Source: Larix kaempferi (taxonomy: Eukaryota > Streptophyta > Pinopsida > Pinales > Pinaceae). From it: a stretch of DNA of 64,000 bases. Position numbers and translations under genes: made by a program. The stretch lies in contig BSBM01000904.1 of the NCBI GenBank assembly GCA_027924585.1, positions 20,979,001-21,043,000 of the forward strand, given 5' to 3'. The notes under the pieces are model-generated. The model was not told the origin of the DNA. It made no database searches and was given only the letters and a program-made list of their open reading frames with translations. This document shows, one piece after another, positions 1 to 9,652 of the stretch (position 1 is its first letter; every line of letters starts with the position of its first letter).

Positions 1-85
1 TCGACATAGGGATTCCTCTTTCTTCGGATGTTACTTCTCTAGTTTGGGCTCTTAGAGGAGAGGAAACTCTTGATGGGGTTCCTTA

Positions 86-1532
86 ATGAACCTTTTGTCC
101 TTCAATATCCGGGGGTTTGGCAGTGGCCAAAAACACACTGCTTTGAAGCGTTTGTTGGAAGTAATCAAACCTATTGTTGTTTGTTTACAAGAGACTATGA
201 TTTATGCAAAAGATGCATGCAAACATTTTTTGAAAATTAAACCCTATTGGAAGGCCTGTGCTTTGGACTCTTCTGGGATTTCTGGGGGGATTTTGGTGGC
301 ATGGAATCCAGCTCTTGCTGAGTTACTGGCCTATTCCAATTGTGGAGGTTTATTGGTGGAAGGTTTTATTAAAGGTTATGTCCAGGAGCTGCCTCTGCTC
401 AACATCTATGGGCCTTACAGTTCTCGAAGGCCTTTTTGGGAGAGATTTTTTTCCTCCGGCTTGCTAACGGAAAAAACCTATTATTGTGGCTGGCGACCTT
501 AATTTCACCATCTCTATTGAGGAAGTCTGGGGTTCGGGGCAGACTTTGGACCCTCTGGCAGACTTTTTCCTTCATGGCTTTGAATCTTGTGGGTTGGTTG
601 ATGTGGTGCCTTCGGTTGTTTCGCCGACCTGGGCCAACTGGAGATGTGGGTCAGTGGGTGTGGCTAAGCGCTTGGATCGATTCTATATGTCTGATTCCTT
701 GTGTGATTTATTTGGTCAATTCCGCTCTTGGTCCCACTCCACTGGGGCTTCGGACCACTATGCGATTATTCTACAAGTTGAAGTTGACAAATCCTTCGTT
801 CCTTATCCATTTAAGTTTAATCCAGTTTGGTTGAAGGATGGGGGCTTTATTCAATTTATCAAAGATCAGTGGGGGAGTGTGGTTGTTCATTCAGGCAGCT
901 CGAAGATGGATACTTTTATTCATAATCTCATTATGTTGAAGGATGCGATGGTCATTTGGGAGAAGGAGAGGAATCTCGTCAATGATAATCTTCTTTCAGA
1001 GGTCGAATATGAGATTCAATTGTTGGCTGGGAAGGTGGATGGTGACCTTTTCTCGGAGGTGTGGAAGAAAAGACTTGTCGAACTAGAAGGGGTGAAGTAT
1101 AATTTGCTCATGATTAAGGAGGAGTCTTGGAGGCAGAAGAGTAGGGTGGTCTGGCTAAAGGCCGGGGATAATAACAATAATTTTTTCCACCACTTTGCCA
1201 ATCAATGCAGGTTGAATAACTCGATTTGGGAGATGCGTAATGATGCGAATGAGGTCAGCTTTGATTCAGGCTCTCTCAAGCAAGCGACTGTTGATTATTT
1301 CTCTGAGTTGTATACTTGTCATCATGCTCCTCCGATTGACCAACATTTGGAGGTGATTAAAAACTATCCGAGGTTCTTTTCTGAGGGGGACTGCATGCGC
1401 ATTGATGATCAGATTACTGTGGAGAAAGTTATACGGACTCTGAAGGCCTTTTCCATTGAAAAAAGCCAGGCCCAGATGGTTGGATCGTCAAGTTTTACCT
1501 GCATTTTTTTGATATTTTGGGGGATGAGTTGA
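86..1532 (+). pseudogene. LINE A ORF2: AP endonuclease domain and linker (frameshifted)
   Basis: The start at 86 opens with M-N-L-L-S-F-N-I-R-G, the typical beginning of plant L1 ORF2 endonucleases, followed by the C-L-Q-E-T metal-binding motif at about residues 33-37. A frameshift near 490-500 moves the reading to another frame. That frame carries A-G-D-L-N-F-T (the G-D-F-N motif), L-D-R-F and the terminal S-D-H-Y histidine motif near 757-766. The enzyme would nick target DNA to prime reverse transcription. After the domain comes the usual linker, including the W-L-K-A-G-D-N-N motif of plant LINEs. A second frameshift near 1480 leads into the RT. Family assignment is firm; activity is excluded by the breaks. 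Confidence 0.85.
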
Positions 1533-1998
1533 CGGATGCGATGGAAGAGTCTCGGGCTCTCGGGCGGATTCCTTCTCTTTTGAATACTACATATGTTACT
1601 CTCATTCCTAAAGTTGGCCGGTTGTCCTCTTTCGGGGATTATTGACCCATATCCTTGTGCAATTTACTGTATAAGTTAATAACTAAGATTATTGATGACC
1701 GGTTTAAGCCCTGTTTGGGTAAGTATATCACAGAGGAGCAGTTCGGCTTTCTTCCCAATCGTAAAATTTAGGATGCAGTGGGAATTGCACAAGAGTGCAT
1801 TCACACTATCAAGCAGAAGAGGTTGATGGCTTTCATCCTTAAGTTGGATGTCAATAAAGCATATGATCGACTTGATTGGACATTTCTTCGGCTGATTCTA
1901 CTTCAGACTGGCTTGACGACGGATATCACTAATTGGATTATGGATTGTGTCACTACTCCTAGCTTTTCCATTCTCATCAATGGATCTCCCTCACAATT
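1500..1998 (+). pseudogene. LINE A reverse transcriptase, N-terminal part
   Basis: The translation shows the L1 RT fingers: T-Y-V-T-L-I-P-K, then P-I-S-L-C-N-L-L-Y-K preceded by a stop codon, then E-Q-F-G-F-L-P-N-R-K-I followed by another stop, then L-K-L-D-V-N-K-A-Y-D-R-L with the first catalytic aspartate near 1845-1880. It ends at the G-S-P-S-Q-F-F segment. The palm with the second and third catalytic aspartates is missing because LINE B sequence takes over. The last part, from 1778, shares one open frame with the LINE B endonuclease that follows. Confidence 0.85.
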
Positions 1999-2602
1999 TT
2001 TCGTCATACTCATCGGTGATATGAACATTACCCTTTCCAATTCTAAAAAGAAAGGTGGCCTCGTTGGAAATGATTTCTTCAAACCTCAGGTTAAATCCCT
2101 TCTCCAAACTTGGGACCTCATCGACATCAAAAGCAAAAAAGGGAAATATACATGGTCGAATAAGCGTCTTGGCAAGGGAAATATCATGGCCAGATTGGAA
2201 AGATTCCTCATCCACAACAACCTTTTGTCTGATACCCAAACCATCTCCTCCAGCATCCTTGCCAATCTAGCCTTAGATCATAAACCCCTCCAACTCCACT
2301 TTCATTACATTGAGGACCTCATCCCAATCCCCTTTAGGTTCATCCCCCAATGGCTCGATCATGCTAGCTTCTGGGACACCCTGGAAGATGCGTGGAGAAT
2401 CCCCATCTCTGGTTCCCCCTGCTACATTTGGGAACATAAATTAAAAAATACCAAACACGCACTTAAGAAATGGGCCAAATCCAACTGCCCAACACTCGCA
2501 AATCCCAAAAAGATTGTTGTGGGTGTTCTAGAAAACCTCCGATTCGCAATGGAAACTCATCCTGTAGAAGCAATCACCCTGCATGAAGAAGTTACACAAT
2601 AA
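1999..2602 (+). pseudogene. LINE B endonuclease (C-terminal part) and linker
   Basis: The segment starts at V-I-L-I-G-D-M-N, the counterpart of the catalytic G-D-F-N motif, followed by K-K-G-G, W-D-L-I-D-I-K-S-K-K-G-K-Y-T-W-S-N and the L-D-H-K-P-L motif matching the S-D-H-x-P endonuclease end. The N-terminal third of the endonuclease, including the Q-E-T motif, is absent. It is read in the same open frame as the LINE A RT upstream, making one chimeric ORF at 1778-2602. Confidence 0.85.
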
Positions 2603-3966
2603 TCCAATGTTTACCACGCTTTCTGAACTGAAGAGGAATACTGGAGGTTGAAGTCACAGAGCATTTGGCTCAAAGGAGGTGATAAGAATACCAATTATTT
2701 CCACAAGCAGTTCAAAGTCTGACAGTCCTCCAATCACATCGTTGAAATCAAAACAAAGAACGACATGGTTGTCTCTGGAAGCACGAATATAAAAAACGCT
2801 GCTCTCATTCACTTCTCCAAACTATTCGCTAATATGGAAATACTGAAAGAGACGACGAGCTTACACTTTTGGAGCACATTCCACAGAGCATCATGCGGGA
2901 GGATAATTTTAACATCCACAAACCTTTCACCGAGCAAGAGGTATTCAACACAATTCTCTCCTTCGAATCTGACAAAGCACCGGGTCCTGACAGATTCTCT
3001 ATGCATTTTTACAAAGCATGTTGGAAGTACATAAAAAAGACTTCATGAGAATGATAAGGAACTTCCATTCTAAGGAAAAAATCGGTGGATGCATGAACAA
3101 CACATTCCATTCCCTCATCCCAAAGGAAACTAATCCCAGCTCCTTCAGCACATTCAAACCGATTTCATTATGCAACTCCTCCTAGAAAATTATCTCCAAA
3201 AAGCTTGCGAATCGGATGAAGCCTTTACTCAACAAAATTATTTCTGACAATCAAGGTGGCTTCCTGGAAGGGAGGCAAATACTTGACAATGTCATCCTCG
3301 TACAAGAAGCAATCCATTCAAGCAAATCTCTAAAGGAAAAAATGTATGTTAATCAAGCTTGATATGGCCAATGCATTGGACCACGACAAGCATTCTTTTC
3401 TCTTTAAAATCATGACACGCTTTGGATTTGAAAAAACCTTCATCAGCTGGATCTCATCTTGCATATGAAAACCCTGGATCGCTCCCTTAATTAATGGCCG
3501 TCCCATGGATTTCTTCCAAGCCATGCATGGCATTAGACAAGGTTTCCCACTTTCCTCTTTCCTGTACATTATCCTGGAAGATTCACTCAGTTGAAAATTG
3601 AATCATGAAATGACCGTAGGCTCCCTCCCTGGCCTCCACTTGACCCTTGATTCCCATCCCCTCAATCATACCCTTTTTGTCGATGATTCACTATTATTGG
3701 GTGGAGCCTCCTCCATCATAGCCCAAAAATTCAAGCGCAATTTGAATTTGTATTGCAATGCATCCAGAGGCAAGATCAACTTGCATAAAAGTGTTGTCTA
3801 CTGCTCGAATCTAAACAACAACGTTGCAGCCAAAATCAACATAATTCTTGGCATCAAAGTCCACAATCACTGGGACAAATTCATATATCTTGGCCTTCCA
3901 ATCACATATGGTAACTCAAATTCTAGAAATTGGGATGGCACGATCAATAAAATAAAAAAGAAGAAT
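2603..3966 (+). pseudogene. LINE B reverse transcriptase (broken)
   Basis: RT landmarks in order: D-K-A-P-G-P-D-R-F near 2970, F-K-P-I-S-L-C-N near 3160, D-N-Q-G-G-F-L-E-G-R-Q-I near 3250, L-I-K-L-D-M-A-N-A-L-D near 3350, the H-G-I-R-Q-G-F-P-L-S block near 3530, and the catalytic F-V-D-D box near 3680. The L-G-L-P-I-T-Y-G motif of plant LINEs lies near 3893. Both aspartates of the F-x-D-D box remain, but stops and at least two frameshifts (around 3030, 3345 and 3595) break the frame. The longest surviving open piece is 3598-3966. Confidence 0.85.
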
Positions 3967-4006
3967 TAGAAGATGGGGAGGGCATTGGCTCACCAAGGAT
4001 GGAAAA

Positions 4007-5125
4007 TTGATTTTAGTGAAATCCATCCTCTCCACTCTACCTATCTATCAATTCTCAATCTTCCTTGCCCCAAAAGGAGCAGCAGATCAGATAAGTAAAT
4101 TAATGAGAGATTTTCTATGGTCTGGTGGGAAAAACAACGAAAACAAAATCCACTTAGTGAATTGGGAGACCATAAAGCAGTCAAAATCCTCGGGAGGCCT
4201 TCAAATTCATGATCCACTCCATGCAAACTTGGAACTGTGCGGCAAGCTGCTCTGGAAAATCCTGCACAATAAACGCCATTGAGTTAGTCAAGTACTCATA
4301 AATAAATATTTACATGGGACTAATTTAAGATGTCTCGACGAAAAGCCAACCTCCAAAGGCTCTAGCACTTGGACACTATGCAAGGCAGCTTGGGAGTTTT
4401 TCTCAAAAGGAATATACTAGGTACCTAACAACGACAGGAAAATATATATCTTCACGGACAAGATCATGGAAAAAGAACCACTCCAATGCACCCATGAGTT
4501 ACATAATATTGCAGCCTGGATCAATCAACATGGAATCACAACTCTAAAAGAATTCAGTTCTTAGGACACTCAAGGCAACTGGCAAAGTTGGAAAAATACA
4601 GCCATCCCTCTCCATCTTGAGTCTGCTAAAACCATACTCATCAACAATCTGAAAGGATGCGCTCCTATACATCTCATGGTCAATGACGAACGGGGTTGGG
4701 TCCCCACAGGCTCTTATACCTCTGTTCTCAGTTACAAAGCTCTCCAAACTCATGATGAAGCAAGAAAAGACTTATGGAAACTTGTATGGGATCCATTTGG
4801 ACTCCCTAAAATCAACTTCTTTATTTGGAATTTAATGCACTGCAAATTTCTCACTGGTGACAACCTCAACAAGAGAGGATTCTACGGGCCTTTTTGGTGT
4901 CCCCTCTACCACAACAATCTTGAAACGCTCAACCATCTCTTTCTGGATTGTCATTATACCAAGCTTGTCTGGAAATACGTGCTCCTTGACCTCAATATTA
5001 TCCTCCCTTCCTTCACGTCCACCACCCATATCTTTAAAGATTGGAAATCCACTTATCCTTCTCCACTCTCCACAAAGAAACTCTGGTACCATATTTGGAT
5101 ATCCATCCCCAAATACACTTGCTAG
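4007..5125 (+). pseudogene. LINE B thumb/connection and zinc-binding RT domain (zf-RVT)
   Basis: The block at 4007-4282 holds the motifs of the region after the catalytic palm in plant LINEs, such as F-L-W-S-G and V-N-W-E-T-I-K-Q-S-K-S-S-G-G-L. The open frame 4676-5125 matches the zf-RVT domain: W-K-L-V-W followed by P-K-I-N-F-F-I-W, then C-P-L-Y, then L-N-H-L-F-L-D-C-H-Y-T-K-L-V-W. The cysteine and histidine spacing is largely kept, although one cysteine of the usual C-x-x-C is replaced. Between 4283 and 4675 the coding sequence continues with stops. Confidence 0.75.
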
Positions 5126-5269
5126 AAAATTTGGATTGCAAGAAACAATGTCATATTCCATGAAAAGTATTACACTCCCTTACAAGTTGCAGGCCAAGCC
5201 AAAGGATTACTGATTGAATGCCTCAACACCTCCAAGTACAAGACTGATGCAACCTTCAGCATGAAATAA

Positions 5270-6170
5270 ATGAGATGGATAGGAACCACCCTCCCTCATT
5301 CAAGTAAAGAGCTCCGATCGCGAAACCATCCAGCTTGGAAAATTAGACTTGCTACTCCTGACTTCCATGAATGGAGAATCAACCAGGATATAGACAACTT
5401 ACAATTCGATGGAGCTTCCAAGAAAAATCCCGGCGTAGCAGGAGCTGGGGGAATCTTGAGGACAAGGGATGGAACAATCAGACTGAAGTTCAGATGGGGC
5501 TTGGTAATTTGCTCAAATAACACAATAGAAGCCTTAGCCCTGATGAAAGAATGCCAGTTCGCCAAAGAACAGAAGATCGACAATTTACATGTGTTCGGAG
5601 ACTCTATGATCATCATCAGAGATCTCAATACAAATAATAACATCAACAATTTAGCTCTTAATCAAATCATCCAGCATATATGACAAATCTCGAGCACTTT
5701 TACCCAATTCAGGGCTTTTCACATCTTAAGAAATTTAAACAATGAGGCTAACATTGAAGCAAATGCTGCCACCGGACTCAAACAAGGGATCCTTCATCTC
5801 TCCAGCACTGATAGTGATTCTCATCAAATCCCATGAGACCAACTCATTATATCCGAAACAGGGCACTTGGCTTTCCATTATCTCAGCCTTTGAAACTCCC
5901 TTCTGTCACAAATTCAATCCTTCATTCAGAAATTGAGTGTATTATTAGAATCAAGACTCTCTGTTGGCTCATTGATCAACGCAGATCATCTCTGATCACT
6001 CCAATTCAAGTGCAGAAATCTTAGTGTAGAATGCCATCCTTCAACATGGATGTCCAACTTGAATCGATGTTCCTCTTGCAAATTGAGGCCATTCAACAAA
6101 TTACTGACCGCCACTGGCTTGCCTGATCACGATCTTGCTCTATTTTTACTTATTCATTCTAACATTTTAT
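5270..6170 (+). pseudogene. LINE B C-terminal RNase H domain
   Basis: The frame 5270-5683 contains F-D-G-A-S-K-K-N-P-G-V-A-G-A-G-G, the hallmark start of plant LINE RNase H (first catalytic Asp), then E-A-L-A-L with the catalytic glutamate, then V-F-G-D-S with the next aspartate. After a stop at about 5681 the same domain continues to an H-I-L-R-N-L-N-N motif near 5720-5745, where the usual A-D pair reads A-N, so the last acidic residue appears lost. Degenerate coding sequence runs on to about 6170. Confidence 0.85.
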
Positions 6171-6300
6171 AACCTCATTAAGCTTATGCAGCACGTAATT
6201 TTCCAGCTGATGAAAGCCAATCTGGCTATCAATTGTAATCTCTATCAATAACAACATCTACAGTCACTCAATTCGGTGTTGTTGTAACCTGTTAAATGCC
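6171..6300 (+). other. Probable LINE B 3' untranslated region
   Basis: Non-coding sequence after the last recognisable LINE coding frame. A short phrase about a gap in 'gccaatctggc' style near 6209 recurs imperfectly near 6296. No poly(A) tail is visible; the T-rich stretch at 6344-6365 is on the wrong strand for this element. Confidence 0.3.
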
Positions 6301-7139
6301 AATTTGGCCGGCAATTGTTCATCACCGATTTGGTTAACAACCACGTTTTTTTATTTTTTATTTTTAAATACAATATACGTTTCAGTTAAAAAAAACAATG
6401 CTCCATATTGTGCACCGATTTCTAATTTCACGTGTCTTACAACACATTGGTTGTTCATTTATGGTTGTTTACGATGCACCTTGTCTATGTAAACACATCA
6501 TTAGAGGTGCATTGTAGTGCGTACTGTTGGCGATGCTTTTGGTGACGCACATGTAGTTGGATGCATAAGTGAATATACACACATTGCATTTGGCATGAAT
6601 TTTTATGGTGCATCTATAGGATATGTATGCACCAATACCGGTGTGTTATATTAAACGCATCAATTGTGGTGCAACTTGCAAATGCACTATAACGCGACGC
6701 GAATCGAGCACCAGCAGATGAAATTCTAATTTTCTAAAAATTCTAAGCTACAAAGCTAGATTTCTAAATTTAATCTGCTGAAATTTTAAATTGAAGGATA
6801 AGAATTGATTTACTTGGCACCTTTTGTGTCGAGGAGGCATGGTGGTGGTGTATGAGAAAAATGAAAAAAAAATGGTTGTTTGGAAATTCCAAAACAAACA
6901 CTAATGATCAGATGCACGAAAATCGACAAGTATGGTGGTGAGAACACTGTCACATGAAGCACTTCTATAGATACGTGAACATCGATGCTTGCACAGCTCC
7001 ACAAAAGCACTCTGACAATGTAAAAAATGAATTTACGATCAGGTTATATTTGCTATTCTACCCTAACTCGGTGTGATGGGAATTTTGATGAGACACTAGT
7101 GCATATATTTCAACAAAAGACATCGCAAAAAGTATTTTT

Positions 7140-7625
7140 TTATTATTTCAATAATTTCTAGTGCCTTTTGGTAAAACACACCGGTGCATATTTTGAAATA
7201 TAATCGCACTAGTGTGTTTATAGTTACAAGTCGCACTGCATATTGCATAGGTCATATTTTAAAATCAAGTGTGTTCTTAAATTATAAAACGAAATGGTGT
7301 GTGTATATCTAAGAAGCGCATTATCTACAAAACATCCGCAAAAACCTCCAATCATCCACCTCCGCGATATATATATATATAAGTTTGTCGATGCACCTAT
7401 TTTGAAATGTATTGGAGCGTATGTTTGTGTTAGGAGCACTAATGATTTTGTTTAATATTTATTTTAAAGTCAAAATTTAAACCAACGGGACATTTGGACT
7501 ATCTGGTGTGTTCTTAAAATATAAAACGCATCGGCACAATTATATCTAAGAAGTGCACTAATGAAAAAACATCCGCAAAACCTTAGGTCACCCACCTCCG
7601 TTATGCACCTCCTCTAAATATATGT
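7140..7625. repeat. Two diverged ~250-bp internal repeats of the CACTA-like element
   Basis: Two consecutive units (about 7140-7370 and 7371-7625) share the order: a g-t-g-t-t phrase, 'cacaccggtgca'-type motif, 'ataaaacg', 'atatctaagaag', 'aaaacatccgcaaaa', 'cccacctccg', then an AT tract and 'taagtttgt'. A third copy lies at 9345-9600, on the far side of the SINE/TRIM insertion. This shows the array predates the insertion. Confidence 0.6.
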
Positions 7626-7830
7626 GTGTGTGTGTGTGGGTGGGTGGTTCATAGCCCTGGAAGATGGAGGGTTCGCGACATCCACGATAATAATTCTCAG
7701 GGGACCCACCTGAAGGGGCCTCACCCTGTCGGCTCCAGTTTCGGGATCCTAACCCCAAAGGACCCAGAGATTTGAACCTCCGACCTCGACTAATTCGTTC
7801 TTGGACTTAGAAGCTCCAACCAACTGAGCT

Positions 7831-8142
7831 TGTTAGGGTTAACCTTGACTTGGGAATAAGTCAAAGGTGGTTTAGGTCTAGCACATGGTTTTGGGCACAT
7901 GGTAATGAAGCCTATAAAGGGATTGGAATACTCCATTGTAATGTGTCGTGGAAGTGAGTGGTGGCTAGCTCACTTGGCCCGACTTGATTGGTTTAAGTCA
8001 AGGGAGATAACAGATCAATCATGGTGGTTTTTCTCGGTTTGGGTTTTTCACGTAAACATTGTGTGTCTATTGTTATGTGGTCGCTTGGATTATCTTGGAT
8101 TATTTCTCTCTCATATTTATTAATGCTATTAAATCATTAATA
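7831..8142 (+). repeat. TRIM left LTR (312 bp)
   Basis: Begins TGTTAGGGTT and ends TCATTAATA; the target duplication abuts both outer ends, which sets the limits. It contains a TATA box (TATAAA, 7913-7918) followed by the presumed start of transcription. Confidence 0.8.
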
Positions 8143-8923
8143 AGTGGCATCAAAGTGCAAGGTTGGAGATCCTTGAGGCCATATCCTTGTATCTAAATTA
8201 AAATTGTATGGGGTGCATGTTCAATGGTACCCGACACCCCATCGGTATTGTTTTGGTCCTTATGAAACTTAGCCATAGGCAAGTTTTGATTTCCATGGGT
8301 GCTAGAAGCACATAAAAAAGAGGTATACCTCTTATGCACAAAGACGAGATAATGCATCAAGTCTGGAATGAACCATTAGGTAGGTACAAGGGTAGCATGT
8401 GTACTCGTATCGGATCGAAGAGGTTGAGTCTTCGATTACGGGAGGAATGTGAGAGGGTTTAATCTCAATTTTGGGGCCAAAATTGACGAATCATGTATGT
8501 GAAGAGAATTCTTATAGAATTGGAGGTTACATCAGCTGAGGACCCATGTAATTCGGTAGATGGATTCTTTTTTTATGGAAGTTAATGACAAGGATGCATG
8601 ACATATGAAGAGAATGGAAAAGAAAGAGGATGAAGCAACGGATGGTGATGGTGATGGTGTAGTCACCATGAAGACACATGAAAAAATAATAAATGGAGTA
8701 GTTTGCATGTAAAAGGGCATATGGATGTAAGACCTAGCTAGGCATGCGTACCCCTAACAAATCACTAGTAAAGTCTAGCTAGACTTAGGTGATAAGGGGC
8801 ATCCCTAGTAACTCATCGGTAAAGTCATGCAAACCTAGGTGATAGGGGAGCATGTGAAATTCCTCGGTTAAAATCTTTGAGGGGAATTGGTGATTTAATC
8901 CAAGTCAAGTTTAAAGGGGGGAT
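8143..8923 (+). other. TRIM internal region, non-coding
   Basis: Starts with the primer-binding site and ends with the polypurine tract. No ORF of note. The motif about 8440-8470 (GGGAGGAATGTGAGAGGG) is purine-rich and could be a remnant of an autonomous relative. Confidence 0.7.
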
Positions 8924-9307
8924 TGTTAGGGTTAACCTTGACTTGGGAATGAGTCAAATGGTTTAGGTATCAGCATGTGTTTTTGGGCACATGGTGTTTG
9001 GTGACCAATGGTATTTGGTGTTCCATGGTATTTGGTGGCCCATGGTATTGGCCTATGGTATTGCATGTAATGAAGCCTATAAAGGGATTGGGATACTCCA
9101 TTGTAATGTGGCTTGGAGGTGAGCAGTGGCTAGTTCACTTGGCCCAGCTTGACTGGTTTAAGTCAAGGGAGATAATAGATCTATTATGGTGGTTTTTCCC
9201 GGTTTGGGTTTTCCACGTAAACATTGTGTGTCTATTGTTATGTGGTTGCTTGGATTATCTTGTATTATTTCTCTCTCATATTTATTAATAATCTTAAATC
9301 ATTAATA
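8924..9307 (+). repeat. TRIM right LTR (384 bp) with internal minisatellite expansion
   Basis: It matches the left LTR throughout but carries about 70 extra bases at roughly 8988-9068. These are made of four imperfect copies of a 'catggtatttggtg' phrase. TATA box at 9078-9083. The expansion explains the length difference between the LTRs. Confidence 0.8.
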
Positions 9308-9344
9308 GAGCTACCCCTCGGGGCTATATATAGATATATATATA

Positions 9345-9600
9345 TATATATATAAGTTTGTTATTGCACCTGTTTTGAAATGCACCGGTTCTTATGTTTG
9401 TGTTAGGAGAATTGATGTTTTTTTTTAAAATCAAAATTTAAACCAACAGGACATTTGGACTATTCGATGCATTTGTAAATTATAAAATGCATCGGTGCGG
9501 TTATATATAATAAGCGTATAGCAAACAAAACATCCACAAAACCTCCGGCCTCCCTCCTCACTATCCATCTTCGCTATAAACAGGTAAAGCTGTTTTTTCT
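9345..9600. repeat. Third copy of the CACTA-internal ~250-bp repeat
   Basis: Shares 'taagtttgt', 'tatgtttgtgttagga', 'aaccaacaggacatttggact' and 'aaaacatccacaaaacctc' in the same order as the copies at 7371-7625. It is followed by the terminal 50 bp of the CACTA-like element. Confidence 0.6.
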
Positions 9601-9631
9601 ACTTGGGGATCAACCAAAACCATCACTAGAA

Positions 9632-9649
9632 GGTGTTTTTCTTGTAGTG
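9632..9649 (-). repeat. CACTA terminal inverted repeat (right end)
   Basis: Minus-strand sequence CACTACAAGAAAAACACC is the conserved terminus of plant En/Spm elements. The next three bases, ATA (9650-9652), would be the 3-bp target duplication, but its partner has not been found. Confidence 0.7.
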
Positions 9650-9652
9650 ATA

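Larger units (their letters stand above)
1..1998 (+). mobile_element. LINE A (L1-type non-LTR retrotransposon), 3'-truncated fragment
   Basis: The window opens inside a LINE; the first 85 bases precede the ORF2 start. An AP-type endonuclease is followed by the N-terminal half of a reverse transcriptase, in the usual L1 ORF2 order. The element stops abruptly near 1998, just after the RT residues G-S-P-S-Q-F-F, where LINE B sequence begins. The rest of the LINE A RT (the Q-G-D-P-L-S region and the catalytic D-D box) was not found downstream of LINE B. Several frameshifts and stops make it non-functional. Confidence 0.85.
1999..6250 (+). mobile_element. LINE B (L1-type with RNase H), 5'-truncated
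   Basis: A second, different LINE begins inside its endonuclease domain and runs through RT, a zinc-finger RT-associated domain and a C-terminal RNase H to a 3' untranslated region ending around 6170-6250. Codon use and protein sequence differ from LINE A. Truncation at the 5' end is typical of target-primed insertion, but no clear poly(A) tail or target duplication was found, so the exact 3' end is uncertain. Many stops and frameshifts are present. The element is an old copy. Confidence 0.85.
7831..9307 (+). mobile_element. TRIM (non-autonomous miniature LTR retrotransposon), 1477 bp
   Basis: Two direct LTRs flank a ~780-bp internal region without coding capacity. The 5-bp target duplication GAGCT is exact at 7826-7830 and 9308-9312. 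Two bases after the left LTR lies a degenerate initiator-Met tRNA primer site (TGGCATCAAAGTG, from 8145). A polypurine tract (TTAAAGGGGGGA, 8911-8922) immediately precedes the right LTR. Size, tRNA-Met priming and absence of ORFs fit TRIM elements of copia-type parentage. Confidence 0.85.
7650..9325 (-). mobile_element. tRNA-derived SINE (minus strand), split by a TRIM
   Basis: Joining 9325-9308 to 7830-7650 on the minus strand gives a tRNA-like head, beginning AGCCCCGAGGGG. It has a Pol III A-box (TAGCTCAGTTGG) and a B-box (GGTTCAAATCTC, + strand 7767-7778) at tRNA-like spacing. A non-tRNA body and an AC-rich tail follow, in + strand order near 7630-7650. SINEs carry an internal Pol III promoter and move by borrowed LINE machinery. 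The TRIM at 7831-9307 lies inside the A-box region, so this copy cannot use its own promoter. Confidence 0.75.
6300..9649 (-). mobile_element. Decayed CACTA-like (En/Spm-type) DNA transposon fragment
   Basis: The right end at 9632-9649 reads, on the minus strand, CACTACAAGAAAAACACC, the classic CACTA terminal sequence. Upstream are many short subterminal-type motifs related to gcatcggtgc and its complement, and internal repeats of about 250 bp. No transposase is visible in this interval, so it is probably a non-autonomous or internally deleted copy. The opposite terminal repeat was not found, so the left limit is a guess. It hosts a SINE and a TRIM. Confidence 0.5.

Noticed and set aside
1016-1201. 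Minus-strand ORF in the LINE A linker
   Set aside because: Shadow of the plus-strand ORF2; no protein-like features of its own.
8532-8720. Minus-strand ORF in the TRIM interior
   Set aside because: TRIM internal regions are non-coding; low-complexity Ser/Pro/Thr composition, no start context.
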